Shown piece after piece: positions 39,625 to 48,433 of a stretch of 64,000 nucleotides of DNA. Source of the stretch: Nocardioides psychrotolerans (GTDB taxonomy: Bacteria; Actinomycetota; Actinomycetes; Propionibacteriales; Nocardioidaceae); the NCBI RefSeq assembly GCF_900113685.1, contig NZ_FOQG01000011.1, positions 94,789 through 158,788 of the forward strand, read 5' to 3'. The notes under the pieces were generated by a model. It was not told where the DNA came from and made no database searches. It saw nothing but the letters and a program-made list of their open reading frames with translations. The position numbers and the translations under genes were made by a program. How positions within the stretch are numbered: the first letter of the stretch is position 1; the number at the start of each line of letters is the position of its first letter.

Positions 39625-40701
39625 ATGACTGCCCGCAACGGCGATCCGACCGGCCTCCACCGGGTCCTCGACGAGGGGGTCGTGCTGCCCCAGGCGGCCC
39701 AGCGCCTCGACACCCGTCGCGAGCTGTGGCCCGACGAGGTCCGGATCCGCGTCGAGCGACTCAACCTCGACGCCGCGTCGTTCCGTCAGCTCGAGCGCAC
39801 GCACACCGCGCCCGACGGCACTCCCGACGGCGACGCCGTGCGACGTGCTGTCCTCGACATCGTCGCCACCCGCGGCAAGATGCAGAACCCCGAGACCGGT
39901 TCCGGCGGCATGCTGGTCGGCACGGTCGAGGAGGTCGGGCCCGAGTCCGCCCTCGGCCTCGCCGTCGGCGACCACGTCACCACGCTGGTCTCCCTCACCC
40001 TGACCCCGCTGGTCATCCAGGACGGGCTCGCCCGCTGGGACGGCCGTGACGAGCAGGTGCCGTGCGACGGCTACGCGATCCTCTTCGGCCGCTCCATCGC
40101 CGCCGTGATCCCCGACGACCTCCCCACCGGGCTCAGCCTCTCGGTCATGGACGTGTGCGGCGCACCGGCGCTCACCGCCCGCGTCGTCGGGGAGTACGTC
40201 GGCACGGGACGCAGCGACGTCGTCGTCGCCGTGGTCGGTGGTGCCGGCAAGTCAGGGTCGTTGAGCCTGGCGGCGGCCCGTGACGCCGGCGCCGGTCGCA
40301 CGATCGGGATCGTGCCGCACCAGCAGGAGGCCGACCTGCTCAGCGTCGCGGGGCTCGCCGACCAGGTCGTGGTCGCCGACGCCCGCGACCCGATCGCCCT
40401 GCGTGACGCCGTCACCGCTGCCGGCGGTCCCGCCGACGTCACGGTCGTCTGCGTCGACGTCCCCGGTTGCGAGGGCGGCGCCGTGCTCGCCACGGCCGAC
40501 CGCGGCACGGTCATCTTCTTCTCGATGGCCACCTCGTTCTCCGGCGCGGCCCTCGGCGCCGAAGGACTGGCCGCGGACGTGCGGATGCTCGTCGGCAACG
40601 GCTACGTGCCCGGCCACGCCGCCTACGCGATGGACCTGCTGCGCGGCAACGACGGGGTCCGCGGGCTCTTCGAGCGCCGCCTGACGCACCTGGACGCCTG
40701 A
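39625..40701 (+). CDS. kdd: L-erythro-3,5-diaminohexanoate dehydrogenase
   Basis: 358 residues. It oxidises 3,5-diaminohexanoate to 3-keto-5-aminohexanoate with NAD+. The N-terminal GLHRVLDEGVVLPQAAQRLDTR is characteristic of Kdd, and MQNPETGSGGMLVGTV and VVAVVGGAGKSGSLSLAAARDAG (Rossmann GxxGxxG) follow. ATG 39625 has AAGGA at 39611-39615. It leads a five-gene operon and overlaps the amidohydrolase by one base (TGATG). Confidence 0.92.
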   Translation: MTARNGDPTGLHRVLDEGVVLPQAAQRLDTRRELWPDEVRIRVERLNLDAASFRQLERTHTAPDGTPDGDAVRRAVLDIVATRGKMQNPETGSGGMLVGTVEEVGPESALGLAVGDHVTTLVSLTLTPLVIQDGLARWDGRDEQVPCDGYAILFGRSIAAVIPDDLPTGLSLSVMDVCGAPALTARVVGEYVGTGRSDVVVAVVGGAGKSGSLSLAAARDAGAGRTIGIVPHQQEADLLSVAGLADQVVVADARDPIALRDAVTAAGGPADVTVVCVDVPGCEGGAVLATADRGTVIFFSMATSFSGAALGAEGLAADVRMLVGNGYVPGHAAYAMDLLRGNDGVRGLFERRLTHLDA

Positions 40702-42317
40702 TGGGCGACGCACCTCAGCGGCTGGTCCTGCGCAACGGACTCGTCCTCGGGGGCCGTCCGAGCGTGCCCGCCACCAGCATCGCCGTCGAGGACGGTCACA
40801 TCGTCTCGGTCGGCGACGAGCAGCTCGCAGACTCCTTCGCGGGATCCGGTCACGGAGCGCCCGAGATCATCGACCTCGAGGGTGCCCTCGTCGCCCCGGC
40901 CTTCGTCGACAGCCACGTCCACACCGTGCGCACCGGCCTGGCCATCTCCGGCCTGGACCTCACCGGTGTTGCCTCCCGGACCGCCGTCCTCGACGCCCTG
41001 GCCCACCACGCGCGCACCCACGACGACGCCAGCGTGCTCGTCGGCCAGGGCTGGGACGAGACCGGCTGGCCCGAGCCGCGACCGCCCACCGGCGACGAGC
41101 TCGAGCGCGCGGCGCCGGGCCGCCGTGCCTACCTGACCCGGGTCGACAGCCACTCCGCCGTGATCTCCCCGGGCCTCGCCACCCTGGTGCCCGGCCTCGA
41201 GCAGCTCACCGGTTGGACCCCCGACGGCCGCGTCGAGCGCGACGCCCACCACGCGGTGCGCAACGTCCTCGAGGGCCTCATCGGTCCCGACGAGCGGCTC
41301 GCCGCCGCCCGTACCGCCTGCCGTGCCATGGCTGCCCAGGGCATCGTCGGTTTCCACGAGAACGCCGCGCCGCACATCGGCCCGGAGCACGAGATCGAGG
41401 TCGTGCGTCAGGCCGCCGCCGAGACCGGTCTGCGCGCCACCGTCTACTGGGGCGAGCTCATGGCCGTCGACAGCGCCCGCCGCCTCGGCGTCGCGGGCCT
41501 GGCCGGCGACCTGGTCGCCGACGGCGCCTTCGGCTCGCGCACCGCCGCGTTGTCCTCGCCCTACGACGACCGCCACGACACCTGCGGGCACGCCTACGTC
41601 ACCGCCGAGCAGGTCCGTGACCACGTCGTCGCCTGCACCGGTGCGGGGCTCCAGGCGGGCTTCCACTGCATCGGCGACGCCGCCCTCGACGCGATCGGGG
41701 AGGGGTTCGCGCGCGCCGAGGAGGCCATCGGCGGCGACGCTCTGCGTCACGCCCGCCACCGCCTCGAGCACGTCGAGATGCCGTCTCCCGCGGTGATCCA
41801 GGTGTTGTCGCGCCTCGAGGTCGTCGCCAGCGTCCAGCCCATGTTCGACGGGCTCTGGGGTGGCCCCGAGGGCATGTACGCCGCCCGGCTCGGCGAGCGC
41901 TGGCGCGACACCAACCCGTTCCTCGACCTGGAGATGGCCCCGGTCAGGCTGGCGTTCGGCTCCGACTCGCCGGTCACCGCCCTCGGCCCCTGGGCGGCGA
42001 TCAGGGCCGCGGTGCACCACCATCACGAGGGTCAGCGACTCCCTCCCATGTTCGCGTTCCGCGCCCACACCCGCGGCGGCGCCTTCGCTGCCCACGACGA
42101 CCTCGGCGGCCACCTGGGGCAGGGCGCGCGCGCCGACCTCGCCGTCTGGGACGTCCCGGGCGGCTACGCCCCGAGCACCCCGGACCAGCTGACCAGCGCG
42201 CTGCCCGACCTGTCCCCGGGAGCACCGCTCCCGAGCCTGCGCCGGCTGCTCGCCGCCGGCGTGACGATCCACACCAGCGACACCGATCCCGACACCGACC
42301 ACGAGGAGGTCTCATGA
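40701..42317 (+). CDS. YtcJ-like amidohydrolase
   Basis: 538 residues. It has the metal-dependent amidohydrolase layout: FVDSHVHTVRTGL (HxH) at about residue 70, CIGDAALDAIGEG with His before it, RLEHVEMPS, and the late AFGSDSPV Asp. It belongs to the YtcJ/Amidohydro_3 group. It stands inside the lysine operon, between kdd and kamD, a position where I expect no such enzyme in the classical fermentation pathway. It may act on a side product or an amide of a pathway intermediate. Substrate unknown. Confidence 0.88.
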   Translation: MGDAPQRLVLRNGLVLGGRPSVPATSIAVEDGHIVSVGDEQLADSFAGSGHGAPEIIDLEGALVAPAFVDSHVHTVRTGLAISGLDLTGVASRTAVLDALAHHARTHDDASVLVGQGWDETGWPEPRPPTGDELERAAPGRRAYLTRVDSHSAVISPGLATLVPGLEQLTGWTPDGRVERDAHHAVRNVLEGLIGPDERLAAARTACRAMAAQGIVGFHENAAPHIGPEHEIEVVRQAAAETGLRATVYWGELMAVDSARRLGVAGLAGDLVADGAFGSRTAALSSPYDDRHDTCGHAYVTAEQVRDHVVACTGAGLQAGFHCIGDAALDAIGEGFARAEEAIGGDALRHARHRLEHVEMPSPAVIQVLSRLEVVASVQPMFDGLWGGPEGMYAARLGERWRDTNPFLDLEMAPVRLAFGSDSPVTALGPWAAIRAAVHHHHEGQRLPPMFAFRAHTRGGAFAAHDDLGGHLGQGARADLAVWDVPGGYAPSTPDQLTSALPDLSPGAPLPSLRRLLAAGVTIHTSDTDPDTDHEEVS

Positions 42318-43885
42318 CCGGCAAGCTCGACCTGGACCCGGCGACCGTCAAGCAGGCCAGGGCACTGGCCCGCAAGGTCGGTCGTCCGATCGTGACGACG
42401 GCGAAGAAGCACACCACGGTCGCCGTCGAGCGGGCCACCCTGCGTCTGGCCGGTCTCGAGGGCGCCGACGCCGAGGGCACGCCGTGGGTCAACCGGCTGA
42501 TGGACGTCGTGCGCGCCGACACCGGCCTCGAGCACGGCGTGGCGCTGCCCGTCTGGGACGCGCTCCTGCGGGGCGAGGCCGGCAGTCAAGGCGACCTGAC
42601 GACGCTGGCCCAGAAGGCCTCGGCCGGCTCGGTCACGTTCCGGCTGCCCGAGGGCAGGGACGCCACCCGGGCCCGCGCCGCCTCGCGCAAGCAGGTCGGC
42701 CGCGGCATCACGATCATGGACAAGCGGCGCGCTGAGCGGGAGCGGCTGATCAAGCGCCACGGCAACGCGCCGCGCAAGCCCTGGATCTACCTGATCGTCG
42801 CCACCGGCGACATCTACGAGGACATCCCGCAGGCCCAGCAGGCGGCCCGTGAGGGCGCCGACGTGATCGCGGTGATCCGCTCCACGGGCCAGAGCCTGCT
42901 CGACTACGTGCCCGAGGGGGCAACGCGCGAGGGCTTCGCGGGCACCTACGCCACCCAGGAGAACTTCCGGCTGATGCGGGCCGCGCTCGACGAGTCGAGC
43001 AAGGAGCTGGGCCGCTACATCCGGCTCACCAACTACGCCTCCGGGCTCTGCATGCCCGAGATCGCGGCGCTGGCCGGCATGCAGCGCCTCGACATGATGC
43101 TCAACGACTCGATGTACGGGATCCTCTTCCGCGACATCAACCCGATCCGCACCTTCGTCGACCAGCGCTTCAGCCGCCAGGTGCACGCCCGCGCGGGGAT
43201 CATCATCAACACCGGCGAGGACAACTACCTCACCACCGCCGACGCCGTCGAGGCCGCTCACACCGTCACGACCAGCCAGCTGCTCAACGAGTTCTTCGCC
43301 AAGGAGGCCGGGCTCGAGGACTGGCAGCTCGGCCTGGGTCACGCGTTCGAGATCGACCCCGAGGTGCCCGACTCCTTCCGCCTCGAGCTGGCCCACGCGA
43401 TGCTGGCGCGCGACCTCTTCCCGAATGCGCCGCTCAAGTGGATGCCGCCCACGCGGCACATGACCGGTGACGTCTTCCGCGGCTACCTCCTCGACGGCTT
43501 CTTCAACCTCGTCGGGGCGTTGACCGGCCAGAGCATCCTGCTGGTGGGGATGATGACCGAGGCCGTGGTCACCCCGTGGCTCTCCGACCGGGACCTGGCC
43601 CTGCAGAACGTCCGCTACGTCATGAACGCCGCAGGCTCGCTGCACGAGGACTTCCGGCCCACCCCCGACGGCTTCATCGCCCAGCGCGCCCGCCAGGTGC
43701 TGGGGGAGTCGATCGAGCTCCTCGAAAAGATCGTCGAGCACGACAACGGCCTGCTCGACGCCATCGCAGACGGCACGTTCGGGCTGATGAAGCGACCCGC
43801 CGACGCCGGTCGAGGCCTCGAGGGCGTGGCGAAGAAGTCGAGCATCTACTACAACCCCGCGACAGAGCTGCTGGAGGAGAAGTGA
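42314..43885 (+). CDS. kamD: Lysine 5,6-aminomutase alpha subunit KamD
   Basis: 523 residues. KamD and KamE form the cobalamin- and PLP-dependent mutase that turns beta-lysine into 3,5-diaminohexanoate. Characteristic segments include VGRPIVTTAKKHTTVAVERA, AVIRSTGQSLLDYVPEGATREGFAGTYATQENF and FTLPM-like support residues in KamE. The TIM-barrel catalytic part covers about 170-480. ATG 42314 overlaps the amidohydrolase stop by four bases; KamE follows with a TGATG overlap, giving equal subunit output. Confidence 0.95.
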   Translation: MTGKLDLDPATVKQARALARKVGRPIVTTAKKHTTVAVERATLRLAGLEGADAEGTPWVNRLMDVVRADTGLEHGVALPVWDALLRGEAGSQGDLTTLAQKASAGSVTFRLPEGRDATRARAASRKQVGRGITIMDKRRAERERLIKRHGNAPRKPWIYLIVATGDIYEDIPQAQQAAREGADVIAVIRSTGQSLLDYVPEGATREGFAGTYATQENFRLMRAALDESSKELGRYIRLTNYASGLCMPEIAALAGMQRLDMMLNDSMYGILFRDINPIRTFVDQRFSRQVHARAGIIINTGEDNYLTTADAVEAAHTVTTSQLLNEFFAKEAGLEDWQLGLGHAFEIDPEVPDSFRLELAHAMLARDLFPNAPLKWMPPTRHMTGDVFRGYLLDGFFNLVGALTGQSILLVGMMTEAVVTPWLSDRDLALQNVRYVMNAAGSLHEDFRPTPDGFIAQRARQVLGESIELLEKIVEHDNGLLDAIADGTFGLMKRPADAGRGLEGVAKKSSIYYNPATELLEEK

Positions 43886-44673
43886 TGGACGAGGCCACCG
43901 GGACCAGCGAGGCGGGGCACATCATCCGGCCCTACGGTGACACCACCGGCGACGGGATGGTGCAGCTGAGCTTCACGCTGCCGATGACCCACTCCAAGGT
44001 CGCGGAGGGTGCGGCGGCGCAGCTGGCCAACAAGATGGGCATGGACCCGGCGCTGGTCGTGCACGCCAAGCCGATGGGACCGGACTTCACGTTCTTCGTC
44101 GTCTACGGCCGCGTCAACCACCTCGTCGATCCCAGCAAGGTCGTGGTCGTCGAGCGCGACTACCCGTTGCTGACGCCCAAGGAGGCCAACGCGGCGATCA
44201 AGCGGTCGCTGCGTCGGCGCCTCACGGTCGTCGGCGCCTGCATCGGCTCCGACGCCCACACCGTCGGCATCGACGCGATCCTCAACATCAAGGGGTTCGC
44301 CGGCGAGAAGGGCCTGGAGTACTACCGCGAGCTCAAGGTGGTCAACCTCGGCGCCCAGGTCTCCGTGCCCGAGCTCGTCGAGCGCGCCCGGGCCGAGAAG
44401 GCCGACGCCGTCCTGGTCTCGCAGGTCGTCACCCAGCGCGACGCACACCTGCTCAACACTCGCGAGATGTCTGCGGCCTTCCGCGAGTCCTACCCCTCGG
44501 GCCGTACGCCGTTGCTCATCGTCGGTGGGCCCCGCTTCGACGAGTCGATGGCCGGAGAGCTCGGCGTCGACCGGGTCTTCAGCCGCGGCACGACGCCCGG
44601 CGAGGTCGCTTCCTACATCGTCCACCAGCTCGCGCCCACCACACCCCCCGCTCCCGACACGAAGGCCTCCTGA
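43885..44673 (+). CDS. kamE: Lysine 5,6-aminomutase beta subunit KamE
   Basis: 262 residues. The cobalamin-binding Rossmann domain has the base-off motif DAHTVGIDAIL (DxHxxG), with VLVSQVVTQRD and LLIVGGPRFDESMAGELG as later family segments. The N-terminal domain (VQLSFTLPMTHSKVAEGAAAQLANKMGM) carries the dimer part. The PLP-binding lysine could not be fixed by eye. The start is set by the TGATG overlap with kamD. Confidence 0.95.
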   Translation: MDEATGTSEAGHIIRPYGDTTGDGMVQLSFTLPMTHSKVAEGAAAQLANKMGMDPALVVHAKPMGPDFTFFVVYGRVNHLVDPSKVVVVERDYPLLTPKEANAAIKRSLRRRLTVVGACIGSDAHTVGIDAILNIKGFAGEKGLEYYRELKVVNLGAQVSVPELVERARAEKADAVLVSQVVTQRDAHLLNTREMSAAFRESYPSGRTPLLIVGGPRFDESMAGELGVDRVFSRGTTPGEVASYIVHQLAPTTPPAPDTKAS

Positions 44674-44674
44674 C

Positions 44675-45070
44675 ATGACCGCCCCCTCGACGGCGCCCGT
44701 CGGCACCCGCGTCGTCCACCGCCGCTACGTGCCCTACTCCCACGCCCACTACGCCGGCAACCTGGTGGACGGCGCCTACAGCCTGGGCCTCTTCGGCGAC
44801 GTGGCCACCGAGATGTGCATCCTCACCGACGGCGACGAGGGACTCTTCGCCTCCTACAACGACGTGCAGTTCCGCGCTCCCGTGCGTGCCGGCGACATCC
44901 TCGAGATCACCTGCGAGCTCACCCGCGCCGGCACCCGCTCGCGCCTGATGGACTTCGCCGTGCTGGTCGTCGCCCGAGGTGCCGCGACTCCCGAGAACCC
45001 GGGTGCGGCGCAGGTCCTGACCGACCCGATCGTCGCGACGACGGCGACCGGTACGGTCGTCGTTCCCTGA
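44675..45070 (+). CDS. kal: 3-aminobutyryl-CoA ammonia-lyase Kal
   Basis: 131 residues, single hotdog domain. HAHYAGNLVDGAYSLGLFGDVATEM and DGDEGLFASYNDVQF match the family as I remember it. It releases ammonia from L-3-aminobutyryl-CoA to give crotonyl-CoA, the last step of the pathway. It follows kamE by one base and ends the operon. No terminator with T-run was seen; a possible hairpin at 45074-45095 is described below. Confidence 0.93.
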   Translation: MTAPSTAPVGTRVVHRRYVPYSHAHYAGNLVDGAYSLGLFGDVATEMCILTDGDEGLFASYNDVQFRAPVRAGDILEITCELTRAGTRSRLMDFAVLVVARGAATPENPGAAQVLTDPIVATTATGTVVVP

Positions 45071-45141
45071 TCCGGCGTGGCGCCGACGACACGCCGACCG
45101 GCCGCAAAATTTATTGAACTTTTCCGCGTGCGCAGCCATCG

Positions 45142-45179
45142 CGCTGACCTGCGACGACGTGTGTTCGTGCAGGTCAGCG
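45142..45179 (+). ncRNA. Candidate structured RNA hairpin
   Basis: CGCTGACCTGC pairs perfectly with GCAGGTCAGCG across 16 bases. It lies in the kal-lnt gap. It could be a 3' processing hairpin of the lysine operon or part of an unrecognised RNA; I match no known RNA family. Confidence 0.35.
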
Positions 45180-45340
45180 ACCGGTTGACACTCCGCCTCC
45201 CTCAGGAAACTGTGGGCCGTCTGCTCACGCAGATCGTGGCCGGCGTACCGACGTCCGAGTGGCCGGGTCGGAGGGTGAAGGCGCCAATCACCTGTCCGAC
45301 GTGGTTCGCGGAGGTGGGTGCGCCTCTACGAGAGCGACCC

Positions 45341-45426
45341 GGAAGGGCCCCTCGCCCTCTAGACAACTTCGCAGGCCTCGGCAGCCCGTCGTTGCTTGGA
45401 TGGCCGAAGGGGCCCGGGGCCCTTCC
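45341..45426 (+). repeat. Long-range inverted repeat upstream of lnt
   Basis: GGAAGGGCCCC (45341-45351) is the exact complement of GGGGCCCTTCC (45416-45426). A nested GC-rich hairpin lies at the right arm. Possible terminator or leader structure. Confidence 0.45.
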
Positions 45427-45482
45427 GGAACTGCCGAACACCCGCCACGGGTCGCCGGTGCGCCCGATGTCGGTCGACCCGG

Positions 45483-45488
45483 TAGTTT
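45483..45488 (+). promoter_or_regulatory. Candidate leaderless -10 (TAGTTT) for lnt
   Basis: TAGTTT, seven bases, GTG 45496. It picks GTG 45496 over longer upstream frame, which is non-coding in composition. Confidence 0.5.
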
Positions 45489-45495
45489 TCACCGT

Positions 45496-47034
45496 GTGCT
45501 CCTGCGGACGTCCCTCGCGCTGGTCGCGGGGCTGACGCTCTCGCTGGCCTTCGAACCCCTCGCCCTGCCCATCGTGATGCCCTTCGCGGTGGCGGCCTTC
45601 TTCCTCTCGACCCGGGGGCTGCGGGCCCGGTCGGCCTGGATTCCCGGTCTCGGGTTCGGGGTGGCGTTCTACTTCACCCACATCTCGTGGATGCGTGACT
45701 CGATCGGCCCGGACGCCTGGGTCGCGCTGGCCACCATCGAGTCGCTGTTCTACGCCGTCCTCGGCTCGGTCACTGCCGCCCTGCACCGGCGTCGCCTCTG
45801 GGCTCTGTGGATGGCTCCCGCCTGGGTGACGATGGAGGTCGTGCGCAGCGGCTGGCCCTTCAGCGGGATGCCGTGGGGACGCCTCGCCTTCGGCGTCGTC
45901 GACACCCCGGCCGCCCCCGCCCTGCCCTACGTCGGCTCTGTCGGCGTCAGCCTGCTCGTGGCGCTGGTGAGCTCGCTCCTCGCCTGGGTGGTCGTCGCCC
46001 GCGGCCGCGAGCAGCGCGTGGCCGGGGGAGCGAGCGTCGCGGTCCTCGCCCTGACCCTCCTGCCGGCCCTCACGCCGTACGACGTCGAGGAGACCGGGCA
46101 GGCCACCGTGGCCGCCGTCCAGGGCAACCTCCCGGGCCCGGCCGACAACATCCTCTTCGACTCCCAGCAGGTCACGGACAACCATGTCCAGGCGACCATC
46201 GACCTCGCCGACCAGATCGCGGCGGGGGCCCAGCCCGAGGTCGACTTCGTGCTCTGGCCGGAGAACTCCACGGCCAGCGACCCCTTCGGCAACGCTGCGG
46301 TCAACGCCGGCATCCGGTCGGCCTCCGCTGCCATCGGGGTCCCGATCCTGGTCGGGGCGATCGTCGACGCCGGCCCCGACCACGTGCTCAACCAGGGCAT
46401 CGTCTGGGACCCGGTGACGGGTGCGGGGGAGCGTTACACCAAGCGGCACCCGGTGCCCTACGGCGAGTACATCCCGCTGCGCGACTACCTCGACGGGACC
46501 TTCGGCAAGCTGGCGCTGATCCCGCGCGACATGCTTAGCGGCAGCCGGAAGACACCGCTCGAGATCGCGGGCATCAGCGTGGCCGACGCGATCTGCTTCG
46601 ACATCGCCTACGACGACGGCCTCTACGACCAGGTCAGCCGGGGCGCCGAGCTGCTCACCGTGCAGACCAGCAACGCCAGCTTCATCTTCACCGACCAGAT
46701 CGACCAGCAGTTCGCGATGACCCGGCTTCGGGCCATCGAGGCGGGGCGGTGGCTGGTCGTGGCGTCGCCCAACGGCATCTCCGGGGTGATCTCGCCGGAG
46801 GGTGAGGTCGTCGCCACCGCCGACCCGCGCACGCAGGCCGTGCTCGTGGAGCAGGTGGGCCTGTCGAGCGACATCACGCTCGCCGTACGTCTCGGACCGT
46901 GGGTGGGACGTTCATCTGCCGTCCTCACCGGAGTCGGCCTGCTGCTGGGGCTCCTCGCGTATCGTCGATCACGACACAGTCCGGCGCCGGGAGGGGTTCT
47001 GGACGAGAACCCTGAGGACGAGGTCCTGCCATGA
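45496..47034 (+). CDS. lnt: Apolipoprotein N-acyltransferase Lnt
   Basis: 512 residues. Several membrane helices fill the first 190 residues, followed by a nitrilase domain facing outward. The catalytic triad is Glu in FVLWPENS (about residue 254), Lys in RYTKRHPVPYGEYIP and Cys in VADAICFDIAYDD. It adds the N-acyl chain to the lipoprotein cysteine, such as the FKBP lipoprotein in this window. Coupled by ATGA to ppm1; in M. tuberculosis the two are fused as Ppm1. Confidence 0.95.
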   Translation: MLLRTSLALVAGLTLSLAFEPLALPIVMPFAVAAFFLSTRGLRARSAWIPGLGFGVAFYFTHISWMRDSIGPDAWVALATIESLFYAVLGSVTAALHRRRLWALWMAPAWVTMEVVRSGWPFSGMPWGRLAFGVVDTPAAPALPYVGSVGVSLLVALVSSLLAWVVVARGREQRVAGGASVAVLALTLLPALTPYDVEETGQATVAAVQGNLPGPADNILFDSQQVTDNHVQATIDLADQIAAGAQPEVDFVLWPENSTASDPFGNAAVNAGIRSASAAIGVPILVGAIVDAGPDHVLNQGIVWDPVTGAGERYTKRHPVPYGEYIPLRDYLDGTFGKLALIPRDMLSGSRKTPLEIAGISVADAICFDIAYDDGLYDQVSRGAELLTVQTSNASFIFTDQIDQQFAMTRLRAIEAGRWLVVASPNGISGVISPEGEVVATADPRTQAVLVEQVGLSSDITLAVRLGPWVGRSSAVLTGVGLLLGLLAYRRSRHSPAPGGVLDENPEDEVLP

Positions 47035-47798
47035 GCGTCGACGAGGTCGGACGCATCGTCATGATCGTCCCGACCTACAACGAGGCCGACAACCTCGCGT
47101 GGATCGTGGAGCGGCTGCGCCGCGCTCAGCCTGGGGTCGACGTGCTGGTGGTCGACGACGGGTCACCCGACGGCACCGGGCACATCGCCGACGGGCTCGC
47201 CGGTGCCGATCCCCAGGTCCGGGTCCTGCATCGCACCACCAAGGAAGGCCTCGGGGCGGCCTACCTCGCCGGCTTCCGCTGGGCGCTCGCCGAGGGCTAC
47301 GACGTCATCGGCGAGATGGACGCCGACGGCTCCCACCAGCCCGAGCAGCTGGGACGTCTGATCGAGGCCCTCGCCGGTGCCGACCTCGTGATCGGCGCGC
47401 GCTGGGTGCCCGGTGGCTCGGTGGTCAACTGGCCGTTGTCACGCCGGCTGCTGTCTCGCGGTGGCAACCTCTACGTGCGGCTGCTGCTCGGCATCAGCGT
47501 CAAGGACGCGACCGCCGGCTTCCGGCTCTTCCGTCGCCACACCCTCGAGAAGGTCGACCTCGACCTCGTGCGCTCGACCGGCTACGTGTTCCAGACCGAC
47601 CTGGTTGCGCGCACCCTCCACGCAGGACTCACCGTGCGTGAGGTGCCGATCGAGTTCGTCGAGCGGGTCCGGGGCGACTCGAAGATGACCCCCGACGTTG
47701 CCAGCGAGTCGCTGAAGCGGATCACCGAGTGGGGCCTGCGCGAACGCCGCGAGCAGGCGCGTCGCGCCCTGGCCCGTCGGCGGGACCGCAGTCGATGA
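47031..47798 (+). CDS. ppm1: Polyprenol monophosphomannose synthase Ppm1
   Basis: 255 residues, a GT2 glycosyltransferase. IVMIVPTYNEADNLAWIV, VLVVDDGSPDGTG and VIGEMDADGSHQPEQL give the nucleotide and metal motifs. It makes polyprenol-phosphate mannose from GDP-mannose for lipoarabinomannan and protein mannosylation. The start overlaps the lnt stop, and its own stop overlaps fxsA, so all three are co-translated. Confidence 0.95.
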   Translation: MSVDEVGRIVMIVPTYNEADNLAWIVERLRRAQPGVDVLVVDDGSPDGTGHIADGLAGADPQVRVLHRTTKEGLGAAYLAGFRWALAEGYDVIGEMDADGSHQPEQLGRLIEALAGADLVIGARWVPGGSVVNWPLSRRLLSRGGNLYVRLLLGISVKDATAGFRLFRRHTLEKVDLDLVRSTGYVFQTDLVARTLHAGLTVREVPIEFVERVRGDSKMTPDVASESLKRITEWGLRERREQARRALARRRDRSR

Positions 47799-48349
47799 GT
47801 CGACCCTTCCCCGACCCCTCCGGCCCCTCCGCCTCAGCAGCCGGTCCGGCCTCGGGCCGACGCCGCCGGGGCCGCCTCGGCTGGCTGGTCGTCCTGCTGC
47901 TGATCGTCGTGCCACTGGCCGAGATCTATGTCCTGATCCAGGTCGGGCAGGTCATCGGTCCGTGGTGGACGATCCTGCTGCTGATCATCGACTCCATCAT
48001 CGGCGGGTGGTTGATCCGTCGTGAGGGCGCCCGGGCGTGGAAGGCGCTGAACGCCGCGATCGGCAGCGGCCGGATGCCGGCGCGGGAGCTGGCCGACGGG
48101 GCGCTGATCCTGATCGGCGGCACCTTGATGCTCAGCCCCGGCTTCGTCACCGACGCCCTCGGGATCCTGCTGATCCTGCCGGTCACCCGGCCGATCTTCC
48201 GCGGGATGCTGACCGGCTTCGTCACCCGTCGGGTGGTGATGACCGCGACCGGCGGCGCCATGCGCGGGCCCGGTCGGCCCGGTGGCGCCGGCGGCCCTGG
48301 CGACGGCCCGATCGTGCGCGGCGACGTCATCGAAGACCCGCCGCGCTGA
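47795..48349 (+). CDS. fxsA: FxsA family membrane protein
   Basis: 184 residues. The FxsA core has membrane segments at about 30-52 and 55-75 (LGWLVVLLLIVVPLAEIYVLI and WWTILLLIIDSIIGGWLI), followed by GALILIGGTLMLSPGFVTDALGILLILP. E. coli FxsA affects T7 F-exclusion; its cell function is unclear. N-terminal low-complexity and a Gly/Pro/Arg tail flank the core. Start set by ATGA overlap with ppm1. Confidence 0.92.
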   Translation: MSRPFPDPSGPSASAAGPASGRRRRGRLGWLVVLLLIVVPLAEIYVLIQVGQVIGPWWTILLLIIDSIIGGWLIRREGARAWKALNAAIGSGRMPARELADGALILIGGTLMLSPGFVTDALGILLILPVTRPIFRGMLTGFVTRRVVMTATGGAMRGPGRPGGAGGPGDGPIVRGDVIEDPPR

Positions 48350-48369
48350 CCCCACGGCGTGGGCGTACA

Positions 48370-48416
48370 TGACACTCGCCCCGACCCGGCGGACCGGATC
48401 GGGGCGAGAGGTGTCA
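48370..48416. terminator. Bidirectional terminator between fxsA and rbpA
   Basis: TGACAC (48370-48375) pairs with GTGTCA (48411-48416), and inner arms TCGCCCCGA and TCGGGGCGA extend the stem, with a small bulge. It sits between two convergent genes. A strong T-run is lacking on both sides. Confidence 0.7.
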
Positions 48417-48433
48417 GTGATGCTCGAGCTGGG

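Larger units (their letters stand above)
45071..45482 (+). other. 412-base non-coding gap between kal and lnt
   Basis: No convincing coding frame was seen. The gap holds three structures: a weak terminator-like GGCGTG/CACGCC hairpin (45074-45095) followed by an A/T-rich run, an 11-base-stem hairpin (45142-45179), and an 11-base inverted repeat with 64-base spacing (45341-45426). TTGACA at 45185-45190 resembles a -35, but no good -10 follows. Confidence 0.6.

Noticed and set aside
40701..42317. The amidohydrolase as the missing kce
   Set aside because: Kce is a small TIM-barrel BKACE enzyme; this protein has amidohydrolase metal motifs and is about twice as long.
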